64,000 nt of DNA. Origin: Cyanodermella asteris. Its lineage: Eukaryota > Ascomycota > Lecanoromycetes > Ostropales > Stictidaceae. Shown piece after piece: positions 1-10,871 of the stretch. The position numbers and the translations under genes are program-made. Under the pieces are notes generated by a model, which was not told where the DNA came from, searched no databases, and was given only the letters and a program-made list of their open reading frames with translations. Position 1 is the first letter of the stretch; every line of letters starts with the position of its first letter. The stretch lies in assembly GCA_900618795.1 (NCBI GenBank), contig UYJD01000014.1, positions 818,930-882,929 on the forward strand, in the 5' to 3' direction.

Positions 1-453
1 TTCGGACAATTCCGCGCCGGCAACCCTGCCTATGCCAGTGAGCGAAGTTTTAGTGTGTGATCCGATGGCCGGAGCTGCCTCTTCGCAGACTACATCGATA
101 CGATCCTGCCCTATCCCAACTTCTATCGAATCACGCACACAAACGATGGTATCCCACAGACCATCCATCAAAATGCCTCGTACCAGCACCATTCGACAGA
201 ATACTGGGAGCTCGAGCCGTTCGGAGCCAATCAGACGTACAAGTGTCAGCCAGGCGATGATCAGGAATGCAACCAGTCAACTTTTGGCCTTGGTACTGGA
301 GGCGCTGGTACTCTCCAGGGGATCAACCCAGCGCATCTATGCTACACAGGGATCCTGATGGGCAACCCTCTTGATATGGGTGCGAGCGTTTGCAATGCTA
401 TTTCGTTGTTGCCGCAGAAGTGCTCTACGATTACTCTTGGCGGCATCATCTGA
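1..453 (+). CDS. Class 3 lipase, 3' end only (partial)
   Basis: C-terminal part of a secreted fungal class 3 (Rhizomucor-type) triacylglycerol lipase or feruloyl esterase; the 5' part lies left of the window. Frame 1 is open from base 1 except for a short intron at 38-88 (GTGAGC...TTCGCAG, 51 nt); removing it joins GNPAYA to NYIDTILPYP in the same frame. The family's catalytic Asp lies in ITHTNDGIPQ and the catalytic His in INPAHLCYTG. Cysteines near the end (KCQPGDDQEC, LCYTG, VCNA, KCST) fit a disulfide-bonded secreted enzyme. The stop is TGA at 451-453. The nucleophile Ser (GxSxG) is outside the window, so activity cannot be judged. Confidence 0.82.
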
Positions 454-1144
454 GAGTCGGTCTGTGTAAGCTCTGACTTGACGAATTTCACAGGAGCTCC
501 ATGTGGGATGGGACTTTCCGCCTATTCACGCCTGGTTCTGCAGTGCCTACCTACTGCGAAACTGTGGCTGTCAAGGTTGCTACAGTTGTATCGGGTTGAA
601 GGACAGAGAAGCTCACCAAATGGGGAGGGAGGCATTTCGAATGCGCTGGCGACACTCGTGTTGCTCGGGTCGCAGTTGCAGCATGCAAGGAGCTTCATGT
701 TCAGAGTGGATGTAACGCTCAGCGACGATAATCTTCTGCAATAGTACTTGGGAAGCTGATGCTTTAATGAGACGCTTTGAGATGAATAGCTTGACCTGAA
801 ACTCCTCGTGCCATGCTGGTACGAAATGTCATCGACACGATTGTGCCGCATATATTCAGGCAAGCCAGCTGAGTAATCTCCTTGGAAGTGCTGCTATGTT
901 TCCTGGCATAAGGAGATAAAGATCCAGCAGTTTAGTGACTTGGATCAACAAAACGTCTGGCGTGGAGCAAAGGTGCGGTCTCTGGTTGGGCGTCAGTCCG
1001 GTCGCCGCAAAATATTTTAATTTGTACCCTGCACTCTCCGGCGCCGATCAATGAGTATTCCTCCAACACCGTCCCTTGCGATGCACATTACCTTGCCAAC
1101 GGGCAACACACCTTCATAGCATGCTAAGAGCGCTTTCCCGCATC
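454..1144. other. Intergenic, lipase to DUS2
   Basis: Holds the lipase 3' flank and DUS2 promoter/5' leader. Short ORFs on both strands have no recognisable domain or splice logic. Two in-frame ATGs (1076, 1121) precede the chosen DUS2 start. Confidence 0.6.
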
Positions 1145-2401
1145 ATGGAGAGCCAGCCCAAGCGCGTTCCCATTCCCCGCCGGGGCGTCGACTACCGTGG
1201 CAAAGTCGTGCTCGCCCCGATGGTCCGCTCCGGCGAACTGCCCGCCCGCCTGACGGCATTGCACTACGGCGCCGACCTCGTCTGGGGCCCGGAAACAATC
1301 GACAAGGCCATGATCGGTTGCACGCGTAAGGCCGATCCCATCACCAACACCATTGTCTGGGCGCGTTACTCGTCCAACGGGCAGAAGAAGCCGAGCGAGG
1401 ACCAGAAGGAGAGCGTCATTTTCAGGGTGCACCCAGAAAGAGAACAAGGAAAGCTCATATATCAGATCGGAACGGCGGACCCAGAGCTCGCGGTGCAGGC
1501 GGCGAAGATGGTCGCTGCAGATGTTGCGGGCATTGATGTCAACTCGGGCTGTCCGAAGCCGTTTTCGACGTCCGGTGGAATGGGCGCTGCGTTGTTGAAG
1601 ACGCCGGACAAGCTGTGCGCCATTCTCGAGAGCCTGGTCAAGGAGGTAGGGGAGCCTTTTGAGATTGGCATTAGTGTCAAGATCCGTCTGTTGGCGGAGC
1701 CGGAGGAGACACGAGCTCTAGTGGAGAGACTGGTCAAGACAGGCATTACGGGCTTGACGGTACACTGCAGGACTACACCCATGAGACCGCGAGAGAGGGC
1801 CATCCGCGGACAGCTCCGCATGATTGGCGAGATCTGTCGTGAGGCAGGTGTCGCTTGTCTGATGAACGGCGATGTGACCAGCAAAGACGACGGCCTCAAG
1901 CTCGCCGAGGAGTACGGCGTGGACGGTGCGATGATAGCCACATCAGCAGAAGCAGACCCGAGCGTCTTCCGAACACAGCAAGAAGGCGGACCCGCTCCCT
2001 GGCAAGAGATTGCATACGAATACTTCAAAAACGCCCTGGCGGTAGATAATAGATGGGGAAACACAAAGTTCACACTGGCACAGCTACTTCCAGGCAAGGT
2101 GCCGGTGGTCAGGACCTTTGCGCAGAACGCCAAGAACTGCGTCTCGACAGCAGAGATTCTTGGGTTTGATGATCTTTTGGAACATGCTCGGGAGGTTGAT
2201 ATGCGTATTGGCGTTGGTGACCGACAAAACCGGCTTAAAGAGGCGAAAGAGAAGAACAAGTCGGGTATCGCGGCCGGCCGTTCAGCCGTTTCTGTCAAGG
2301 AAAAGCAGAAGCAACCTCTTTCTACACGCGGGGTGCAGGCAGTCAAGAAGGTGATCGCGCGGCAGGAGATGCCCATTGAGCCCTCCTTGGCTACGGCTTG
2401 A
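1145..2401 (+). CDS. DUS2: tRNA-dihydrouridine(20) synthase, Dus2 type
   Basis: FMN-dependent reductase that makes dihydrouridine at position 20 of cytoplasmic tRNAs (yeast Smm1). The single-exon product has about 418 aa, near the fungal size. The TIM-barrel FMN site starts with VVLAPMVRSGELP. The catalytic cysteine is in DVNSGCPKPFSTSGGMGAALL, the tRNA/FMN-binding part includes LTVHCRTTPMRPRERA, and MNGDVTS and GAMIATSAEADPSVF match the later phosphate-binding loops. The C-terminal ~60 residues are basic and low complexity. I chose 1145 because its context (ATCATGG) is the best match and the conserved part starts 16 residues later; in-frame ATGs at 1076 and 1121 would add a basic N-terminus that could be a leader, but nothing confirms it. 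Confidence 0.93.
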   Translation: MESQPKRVPIPRRGVDYRGKVVLAPMVRSGELPARLTALHYGADLVWGPETIDKAMIGCTRKADPITNTIVWARYSSNGQKKPSEDQKESVIFRVHPEREQGKLIYQIGTADPELAVQAAKMVAADVAGIDVNSGCPKPFSTSGGMGAALLKTPDKLCAILESLVKEVGEPFEIGISVKIRLLAEPEETRALVERLVKTGITGLTVHCRTTPMRPRERAIRGQLRMIGEICREAGVACLMNGDVTSKDDGLKLAEEYGVDGAMIATSAEADPSVFRTQQEGGPAPWQEIAYEYFKNALAVDNRWGNTKFTLAQLLPGKVPVVRTFAQNAKNCVSTAEILGFDDLLEHAREVDMRIGVGDRQNRLKEAKEKNKSGIAAGRSAVSVKEKQKQPLSTRGVQAVKKVIARQEMPIEPSLATA

Positions 2402-3015
2402 GCAAGCTACACGATAAGGACAATATCATACAAGCTCTCGAGACTGCATATTGAGAAGACAACCATAAGCGCACATTCAGCCACTGCGTGACACGCGACG
2501 ACATTCGGCATCATGAGACGAAAGATATCTTTCGCAGCACGCTTGCGCAATTGTACGGCGATACTTATCAAGCCACTGCATTGCTTGCAAGTTTCCCCGT
2601 CCCGTGGCAATGTCTGATCAAAAAAGCCATTTGGCCCACCTACTGAAACCAGCTCGATCAGGTTGGGTAACTGAACGCCGTCGACATGTTGCTGATCTTC
2701 ACCAAGGTCCGTTCGATGCAGAGCCGGGCTTTTGACCTTCTGAAAGGACCATGCTGCGGTGACAAGAGCAGGGGGAGCAAGCGCCTAGACTCCATGAATT
2801 GCCTTAGACTTTGGCTGAAGAGCGTGACTTATCCAATTCAAAGTCGCGGGCTAATCTCGACTTACGTCCGACTATGTTCTAGACATCGTTGAGCCATTCA
2901 GGAGGAAGGGCTAAAGGATCTAGGAACGATGCTACTCTAAAGGCTACGGTCAGTCAGTAGACGGGGCCATTTACAAATCAGAATCATCTACTCATTATCC
3001 TTGCTCCCGTTTCAT
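2402..3015. other. Convergent intergenic region
   Basis: Lies between the 3' ends of DUS2 and the minus-strand SDR. Only short uninformative ORFs; no RNA gene or repeat seen. Confidence 0.6.
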
Positions 3016-4065
3016 CTACAACCTATCTTTGCGTGAAGCCTCATGCATCGCTGTGTCCACGCCTGCCAAGTCCCGCAGCAGACGTGCCAGTCCAGCCGGA
3101 AATAATTCCATCATAGCAATCCATTGGGTGTAAGCCGGCTCGGCTAGCACGCCTCCACGGCCCTGATTGATCATGGTCGCCACTTTCATAGCTAACTGCT
3201 GAACCTCCACCAACGGACCGACAAAACGGTGCAATGGGCTCTGCACGATGGCAGCAAACATGTCGGTTGACATGTGCCCTGGTGTGACAAGAATCATCTT
3301 TATATCGCTGTGGCCGGCCTGTCTCAGTTCTGCAGCCAGCGAGTTGTGGTATGCAATAAGCGCAGCTTTCGAGGCCGTATAGGCGGACAAGTGGGCGGCG
3401 CCGAGACGACCAAGGACAGAGGACACCGTAACGAGGGTTCCAGACCGTTTTGCATGTATAAGAGATTGGATAAAGGCAGCTGATAGGGTAAAGTGAGAAA
3501 GCGTGTTGACGTTGAAGACACGCTGGATCTCAGACCAGCTCAAGTCGAACATCAACTTGTTTGCCACCATACCAGCATTGTTGATCAAAACAGTCGGCAG
3601 GCCGATCTCGGTCTGAATAGCGCTCAACGTACTTGTAGCCCTTTCGCTATCAGAGATGTCGCATTGGTAGTACTCCACCCCCTCGATCCGATCCTTGGGT
3701 TCCTGTACATCGATCACGGCCACAGAGGTACCATTGTGAGCATATATCTGTGCCAGACAGTGACCCAACCCGCTCGCGCCTCCGGTGATCACGACGACTT
3801 CATCGTCGTCTGATACCTTCCTCCGCGGACCGTATGCAATGCGCTCGTTCAACGGTGCTAGCAACCAGAACAAACAAACAGCCGCGGCGTAGACAGTTGT
3901 GTTGACGAAGGCGGCAGAGCTGTAGGGTACCTCCGCCGCCCGCAGACATAATGGAATTAAAGATGCCACAAACGGATGGAAGACGCTGTTTTGGAGCACG
4001 TGCAGCAGCAAGTCTGCATTGAGTGATGAGTGCCAGGGTTGGGTCCGGCCACGTGTGGCGGGCAT
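3016..4065 (-). CDS. Short-chain dehydrogenase/reductase, membrane-anchored (RDH/17-beta-HSD-like)
   Basis: NAD(P)-dependent oxidoreductase of the classical SDR fold, 349 aa, one exon. The nucleotide-binding motif TGGASGLG lies near residue 95, NNAG follows in LINNAGMVAN, and the catalytic pair is YTASK in SAYTASKAALIAYHNS, with a preceding Ser in VSSVLGRLG. The first ~75 residues contain hydrophobic stretches (FHPFVASLIPLCL and VYAAAVCLFWLLAPL), the layout of ER/lipid-droplet retinol- or hydroxysteroid-dehydrogenase relatives. The substrate cannot be read from sequence; lipid or sterol-like alcohols are an inference from the membrane anchor. It is convergent with DUS2 and divergent from the chitin synthase. 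Confidence 0.9.
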   Translation of the reverse strand: MPATRGRTQPWHSSLNADLLLHVLQNSVFHPFVASLIPLCLRAAEVPYSSAAFVNTTVYAAAVCLFWLLAPLNERIAYGPRRKVSDDDEVVVITGGASGLGHCLAQIYAHNGTSVAVIDVQEPKDRIEGVEYYQCDISDSERATSTLSAIQTEIGLPTVLINNAGMVANKLMFDLSWSEIQRVFNVNTLSHFTLSAAFIQSLIHAKRSGTLVTVSSVLGRLGAAHLSAYTASKAALIAYHNSLAAELRQAGHSDIKMILVTPGHMSTDMFAAIVQSPLHRFVGPLVEVQQLAMKVATMINQGRGGVLAEPAYTQWIAMMELFPAGLARLLRDLAGVDTAMHEASRKDRL

Positions 4066-5589
4066 GGCGAGAGATGCTCAAGACAGCCCAAGCGATCTTC
4101 GTTTTCAACCGCACTTGTCTTGGAGCTTGGGATGTATCCTTGGTGCTGGGGCGATGGACTATCAGCAAGGGTCCATGGTCATGAGAAATAATTTCATTGG
4201 CTAGATGTAAGCCTGAAAGTGTCGCGGCGGAAGGGCTGGCGTTCACAGCCTTTTCTGTTTACTTTGTTGTCATCCGCCAAAAAGTCAAAGCGCCGAGAGC
4301 GCTGATGACGAGAGAAACTCGCAACGTGCAAGCGATCATGGGACGCAAGTTATTAGACGACTATGAACAAGGTATATTCCAAGGTCCAGCTCTACGTATG
4401 TAACTACCAACAGGATTCTAAATCCAAGCCGGATCCCTGTCATTGGGCTTGTGTGAAAGCTTGGAGCATCCAGAGTTGTGAATATACAAAGATTGTTGCC
4501 GCGGCAGCCTTAGGATCTGAGCACCGTAGAACAGTCCAAAGCAATTTGAGAAGGATTCGATGCGTCAACAGACCTTCATCGTGGTGAATGCAGAGGATCT
4601 CCGATGTGACGAAAGCTGGTCACGCCTCGGTGGTAAGCTCTGAATTCATGATGCGAAAGGAGCGCAGTCACCAAGAATCTTCGGACCAACCGGTGTCTTT
4701 AGTGCTGCCATCAAGCAGGCCTACGAATCTGCACGCTTACCTTGATGCTTGCCGATTAGACGAAATACTACCCTGGCCCTTGCAGATTGTAACAAGTCTT
4801 GGGCCTGCACGCGCGTTTCATGCAGTGGCTGTCGCGAAGAAAGCTTCCCCGGGCGCAGCATACGATCATGTACACAGTAGAGACTTATTGTAGACGTCAC
4901 TGAGCAAGCCTGCGAAATACCAAGTAGAGAACTTGAAGGGCAGGAGACCGACTCTGCAGGGTCCTCGCTCACCTGATCGTATGGGTGGCCATAAATAGCT
5001 TTGAGTGTGGAGGACTTCGTACTGGATCCATCCATCGCTGGGCGGCCGAGATTCCGACCCCTGCTCGTAGCAACACAGCAAATCATCCGCCGAGCCCGCC
5101 GAGCCCTCCATCTTAACCCTGCAAAACATCCATTCAGGATCCTCACTCTCGTTGCTTTGTTTGCTCTACATGTCGTTCGCTACCTACCTCTGAAGCCTTG
5201 CTGTGATCGCTCGTTTTGTCTCAGCACCTCCCAGCATTGTCCAGCCGTCGAGCGCCCGGTGTCTGGCACCACCCACTCGGTCGCCTGCGCCTTGCCCCTT
5301 GGATCCTTGCCACGACGACCAAAGGTCTTACAAGTTCCTGTTTGCTGGTCGCTTTCCAGTACTATCCCTAGCTTGCCTTATCGACGTTACTACTACCCGC
5401 GGCTCGAATAACAAGCACTCAACCTCCTACCGTCCGCGAACAAAACACCGAGCTTTACATCGCCTGCCCTTGAAAGAGCACGCGATGAGCTCGTAGGAAG
5501 CGAGGCTAATATCTACAAGCTGCGGGAACTTATTTTGGGCTCCCCGCTCAACGCCTCTCCACATTCCAATCCGTCTTGAACAAAGAACA
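4066..5589. other. Long divergent promoter region
   Basis: About 1.5 kb between the SDR and chitin synthase start codons. The last ~300 bases before 5590 are pyrimidine-rich, as in long fungal 5' leaders. A minus-strand ORF at 4721-5146 (141 aa) has no domain and biased composition and is not called. An unspliced 5' UTR exon for the chitin synthase could lie here. Confidence 0.55.
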
Positions 5590-8500
5590 ATGTCTTTGCC
5601 ACAGCGCCCGGGCGCAAATCCCCGACGGGAGTCCGCATATCGCGACTCTAACCCACGATCGCCTTACAGAGAGCCGAGAAGGCACTCACAGCATAGACAT
5701 TCGCATCATCACCGAAGATCTCACGATATCGAATCGTCAAATATTGCAGCCTCGCCGGCCTCGCCCTACTCCCCGAATCACCACCGGCCGCGACAGTCCG
5801 CTTTCCTAGGCCAGGGCCAAAATCAGCAGACACCTCCAAGCTGGCCGCTCCCTTCACCAGCAGGTCGAACGTCCCAACAACCGGGAGGTATGCACAGTAG
5901 TGGTAGCAATGCTGCAGATGGCCTTTCAAGAAAGAAATCTTTGATCCGGCCGGAGCGTAGGCGTGCCCAGCCTGACGACCCCGATTACCACTACCGCCGG
6001 CATGCCCAGCGCATGAACGTTCTGCCCTCCACTACCGGTAATGACCCGATCACAGAAAGAGCTGAGGATGAAGAAGAGAGCGAGGTGGAGGTTCTCAAGG
6101 ATACTAAAGGGAACGAGTCTGAGGGTGATCCGGAGAAGAAGAAGAAACGTCGTCGAAGAAGGTCCACGACAGGCAAATTGAGGCGAAAGTCGCGATCGAA
6201 TCCGGTTTCGGAGAAGGAACTGGCCAAACAGAGGAAACGAGAGCAGGAAGCACTAAAGCCACCAAGTCCGTGGAACATGTACTGCGCCTTTGTTACGTTC
6301 TGGGCACCAGGCCCGATCCTTGCCTGCTTTGGCATGCCTCATCGGGCCCAGCAGCGAGCTTGGCGGGAGAAGATGGGTTTGATCAGCATAATTCTGCTGA
6401 TCATGGCTTTCGTTGGATATCTGACATTCGGTTTCACAATCACCGTCTGCGGCTCGCCAGAACAGAGTTACGGCGTCAACACAGTTGGCTCTGGTTCGAT
6501 GATTTTCCACGGAAAGGTGTACGATTTGAGCTCGATGAGGCATCCTGGAGCGGACGGAATCATTGCCAACTCGGATCCGATCTACGACCTCAAGCTAGGA
6601 GGCATGGATGGTAGCTTTCTATTCCAGAATGTCAACGGAGCCTGTAAGGGTCTTATTACCCCGGCAGATAATACGGAAATTCCCAACGCCGACGGCAGCC
6701 TGGCCTGGTACTTCCCCTGCAAGGCCTACAACCAGGATGGCTCTAGCAAGCCCAACGGCACTTGGGACTATTACTTGGGCTACTCTTGCCATACCACAGG
6801 TCCTTCGCGCACCGCGTTTTACAGCACCGACTACTTTAGGAGCGATGGCAATGTCGCTTTCTCGTGGCAGGATATCAAGAACTCGAGCCGCCACTTGACG
6901 GTTTACAATGGTGATGTGCTTGACCTTGATCTCCTACAATGGCTGAACAGCACGAACCTCAAATGGCCGGAAGCCTTCAACACCTTGCAAAAGAACACTG
7001 CTGCATATGGAACCGACATTACCCGAGCCTTCTCTTCCGGAGAGCACAAGCAAGTTGCAGATTGTCTGTCCGAGATCATCAAGGTCGGTCAAATTGACAG
7101 CGAAACCATTGGCTGTATCGCGTCCAAGGTTGTTCTCTACGTTTCGCTTGTTTTCATTTTGGCTATTGTGGGCGCCAAGTTCTTCCTCGCCTTATTCTTC
7201 CAGTGGTTCGTGAGCCGCAAGTACGCTGCCGCAAAGACTTCCATGACGATGGACCCGAAGAAGCGAAACAAGCAAATCGAAGACTGGACCAATGACATCT
7301 ATCGCGCTGCCCCTAAGATTACAGACTCCACGGGAACGCCATCTACCGGCAAGCGAAGCAGCTTTATGCCTTCAACTAGTCGTTTCACCAGTCCTTTTGC
7401 TGCCGACAAGGCCGACGGGAAGGGACGGCCGAAACCGACGACCATGGCAAGCCAAAGCTCGACTGCCAGACTGTTGCCTGGTGCAGGTGTCATGGGCGGT
7501 CTTGAGCCACCTCCTCTCGGATCATCGGGAGATAACGGATCCCGGACAAGTCTCGTGATGAGCGGAATGGACAGCAGCAACAACCGGCAATCGACCATGC
7601 TGACAACCCACTCTTCCAGCATGCCATCAGACTTCATTCACTCCGGTGTTGTTGCACAGCCTCCATTAGACTATGAGCCTTTCGGATATCCTCTTGCCCA
7701 TGCCATTTGCCTTGTGACCGCCTACTCCGAGGGCGAGGAGGGTCTTCGCACGACTCTAGACTCGATCGCTACGACTGAATACCCCAACAGCCACAAGATG
7801 ATCCTTGTGATTTGCGACGGTATGATCAAAGGTCATGGCGAAACCGAGACTACACCTGACATCGTACTTAGAATGATGAAGGACCATGCCACTCCACCCG
7901 AAGAAGTTGAAGCATTCTCGTACGTCGCTGTTGCTAGTGGCTCAAAGCGACACAACATGGCCAAGGTATATGCAGGCTTTTACGATTACGGCGAGGCATC
8001 CATTATCCCGAGAAAGAAGCAACAGGCAGTCCCCATGATGGTCATTGTCAAGTGTGGCACTCCAGATGAAGCTAGTAAGGCTAAGCCTGGAAACCGTGGT
8101 AAGCGCGACAGTCAGATCATCCTTATGAGCTTCTTGCAAAAGGTCATGTTCGACGAGCGTATGACCGAGCTTGAATATTGTATGTTCAACGGGCTGTGGA
8201 AGATTACTGGTATCAGCCCTGATTTCTACGAGGTCGTTCTCATGGTCGACGCCGATACCAAGGTCTTCCCTGACTCTCTCACTCACATGATCAGCGCAAT
8301 GGTCGTTGACCCTGAAATCATGGGTCTTTGCGGCGAGACCAAGATTGCGAACAAGAAGCAAAGTTGGGTCAGCATGATCCAAGTGTTCGAGTACTTTATC
8401 AGTCACCACCAGAGCAAGTCTTTCGAGTCCGTCTTCGGCGGTGTCACTTGTCTTCCTGGTTGTTTCTGTATGTACAGAATCAAGGCGCCTAGGGGGGGTC

Positions 8501-9375
8501 AGAACTACTGGGTCCCCATTCTTGCGAACCCCGATGTCGTGGAGCACTACAGTGAGAACGTGGTGGACACGCTGCACAAGAAGAACCTTCTGCTCCTTGG
8601 TGAGGATCGTTATCTATCGACGCTGATGCTAAAGACTTTCCCCAAGCGAAAACAAGTCTTTGTGCCTCAGGCCATTTGTAAAACAACGGTTCCAGATTCT
8701 TTCAAGGTTCTGCTCTCACAGCGTCGTCGGTGGATCAACTCAACAGTGCATAACCTCATGGAATTGGTTTTGGTCCGGGATCTCTGCGGTACTTTCTGCT
8801 TCAGCATGCAGTTTGTCGTCGGCATCGAACTCATCGGAACCTTGGTGCTTCCTGCAGCCATCTCTTTCACCATCTACGTCATCATCTCGTCAATCGTTGG
8901 CACACCTCAGGTCATTCCGCTTATCTTGCTCGCCATGATTTTGGGTCTTCCAGCTGTTCTGATTGTTGTCACTGCACACAGCTGGAGCTACGTCCTTTGG
9001 ATGTTGATCTACCTCATTAGCTTGCCCATTTGGAACTTTGTCCTCCCCACCTATGCCTACTGGAAGTTCGACGACTTCAGCTGGGGCGACACGAGAAAGA
9101 CCGCTGGCGAGAAGACAAAGAAGGCCGGTCTCGAGTATGAAGGAGAGTTCGACAGCAGCAAGATCACCATGAAGCGATGGGGTGATTTCGAAAAGGGTAA
9201 GTCGCCACTCAGACTATGATACGGAGAGCTATTCGCTAACAAAAACGCTGCAGAACGAAGAATGCGACTGGCCGCCGAGTCAGAGTATACATCAACCGCC
9301 GCAAGAGCGTCGACATACATGAGCTCTGGCGGTTCATACATGCCGGACAATCGGCGGATGTCACGATATGGTTGA
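5590..9375 (+). CDS. Chitin synthase, class IV (yeast Chs3 type)
   Basis: Plasma-membrane glycosyltransferase that polymerises UDP-GlcNAc into cell-wall chitin. Two exons, 5590-9196 and 9254-9375, joined over a 57-nt intron (GTAAGT...GCTAAC...GCTGCAG); reading through instead would end early at 9219. The product is 1242 aa, typical for class IV. Residues 1-240 are hydrophilic, basic and His/Arg/Ser-rich; membrane segments follow [15 protein letters not shown] at about 255-285 and again at about 505-535. The GT2 catalytic part (about 700-1060) has [24 protein letters not shown] and the hallmark QRRRWINST; a membrane cluster follows (about 1075-1170). The spliced C-terminus is [14 protein letters not shown]...RMSRYG. 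The Chs4-type activators expected for this class are not in the window. Confidence 0.95.
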
Positions 9376-9768
9376 GCATGAATGTCATTTGAGCGATTTT
9401 ACAAGACTTCGACGAAGATGTATTAGCTGAGCATTGAAGGCGTTGTATTAACAGTCTTGGAGTGGGTACAAATTTTGCGTATTTGGTAGGGCTATCTGCA
9501 ACGTATAATTCGGCATGATTTGCTCATCGGTCAGTGTCCCTACAGCGCTGAATCCTGTTTTGAATCAAAAGTATATTTAAAGACAAGAGTGTGAAAGTAT
9601 CGCTAGAGCCGCCTTATCACGAGCCGGTAGGGTCGGAAGAAGAATTGCCGTAGACTTGGTGTTCTGAGCCATGGCGACATGTCTTCGGTGCTGCAAAACC
9701 AAAATCAGGGGCTGACATTGAACATCAACGGAGCGGCTTATTGTATCGCGTCTGTGCAGCCAAATGAC
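9376..9768. other. Intergenic, chitin synthase 3' flank
   Basis: AT-richer stretch after the chitin synthase stop. No supported gene. Confidence 0.5.
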
Positions 9769-10380
9769 TCAAGCAAAAGTTACGCTCGCCATAATGATCT
9801 CGAAATCATTTGCGGGAGCAAAGGCAAACCACGACAATGGAATCACCTTGTGCGTCTCATCGTAATTCGGGTACGCGTAGAAAGAGTAGGTCTATCCACC
9901 ATCGAGCCTGGTGACCTTGGTGATAGCCTCGGGCGCTGACCAACCCGAAGTCAGTTGCTTGCTGTAGCTCATATACACTATTCGATCGAAACCTGTCAGC
10001 AGTGAAAGCTCCTCTTCAACTCTAAACGTTACGCTCGAGGGCCTTTTCGTTCGAATCACCATTTTCGTCTGTTGCAGCATTTTCCGCTTGGAACATCATC
10101 ATATAGACGCCGTGGTAGTTCGAAAACCAAATGTCACCGGTGCCGGGCCCGTGTTCCTTGCCATCGAGAACACTTTGCGACCAGTGTAACACTGAATTGA
10201 TTCCCTAACATAGCAATTGGAACGGCGATAGATTCGAGGGCCATGACAATTTCTTCGAGACACCATCTACGATTGAAAAACATATCGAGCTCCACAGGCA
10301 AAGGCTCACTTTTGCAACTTGTCAGATTCGACCCAAGCCAAGAGTGGAAGCCAGAGCCCGAGCTGGATTGCTGCGCGCAT
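9769..10380 (-). pseudogene. Probable decayed gene for a secreted protein
   Basis: Read on the minus strand, this segment starts with a signal-peptide-like stretch (MRAAIQLGLWLPLLAWVES, from 10380), then shows protein-like pieces in different frames: a segment with LHWSQSV and GTGDIWFSNYHGVYMM, a segment with SYSKQLTSGWSAPEAITKV, and one with SFYAYPNYDETHK. The last two share a frame but are separated by a stop codon, and the earlier pieces need at least two frame changes without good splice sites. The W/Y/G-rich pieces resemble secreted beta-propeller or glycoside-hydrolase-like proteins, but I do not recognise the family. It may instead be a gene with introns that I misread. Confidence 0.38.
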
Positions 10381-10871
10381 GCTGGTCATGCTGGCCGCGA
10401 ACCCATGCCAGGCGTGTTCGTATGAAAAACCTGCGCTCAGCCTTGCCTTGATGCAGGAGTGTGAGGGCCTTGAGATGTTACCGTGCACGGGGGTTCTGAT
10501 CAAACAAGCAAGCCTCTCTGTTGGGCAGCGTCAGCCACTGGCGTCCGAGCTTCAACACCACGGCGCCATCCTCCACCGGAAAGAATCAATAGCATGCATT
10601 CTGATTGATGGTCCAAGCAACATCAGGCGATATCGACTCGCTGTAGCATGAAGGAAAACTCTCCTAAAGAGTACACACAGGCCAATTGGTCTCCGAGTTC
10701 CTCATCAGACTGCTTTGTCAGATCCGCTGAAATGTTGATCCGCGCCGGCAACTCAGTGAGTTCAAATGTGCCGCGTTCCTGAGTGCTTGCCACCCATCAC
10801 CTCAACAGCATCCGGCCTCTTCGCTTTGCATCCCCTGATATCGCATCCTCCTGTCGTAAATAACGACCGCT
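10381..10871. other. Intergenic, upstream of the RING gene
   Basis: No supported gene. It would serve as the promoter of the RING-finger gene and of any ancestor of the decayed minus-strand gene. Confidence 0.5.

Noticed and set aside
1462-2376. 304-codon minus-strand ORF opposite DUS2
   Set aside because: Ser/Arg/Thr-rich antisense shadow; DUS2 motifs on the plus strand explain the open frame.
4721-5146. 141-codon minus-strand ORF upstream of the chitin synthase
   Set aside because: No domain, many Arg/Cys/Ser, overlaps another ORF in a second frame; looks like chance.
7942-8577. 211-codon minus-strand ORF inside the chitin synthase
   Set aside because: Antisense to the conserved catalytic domain; His/Val/Leu-rich shadow.
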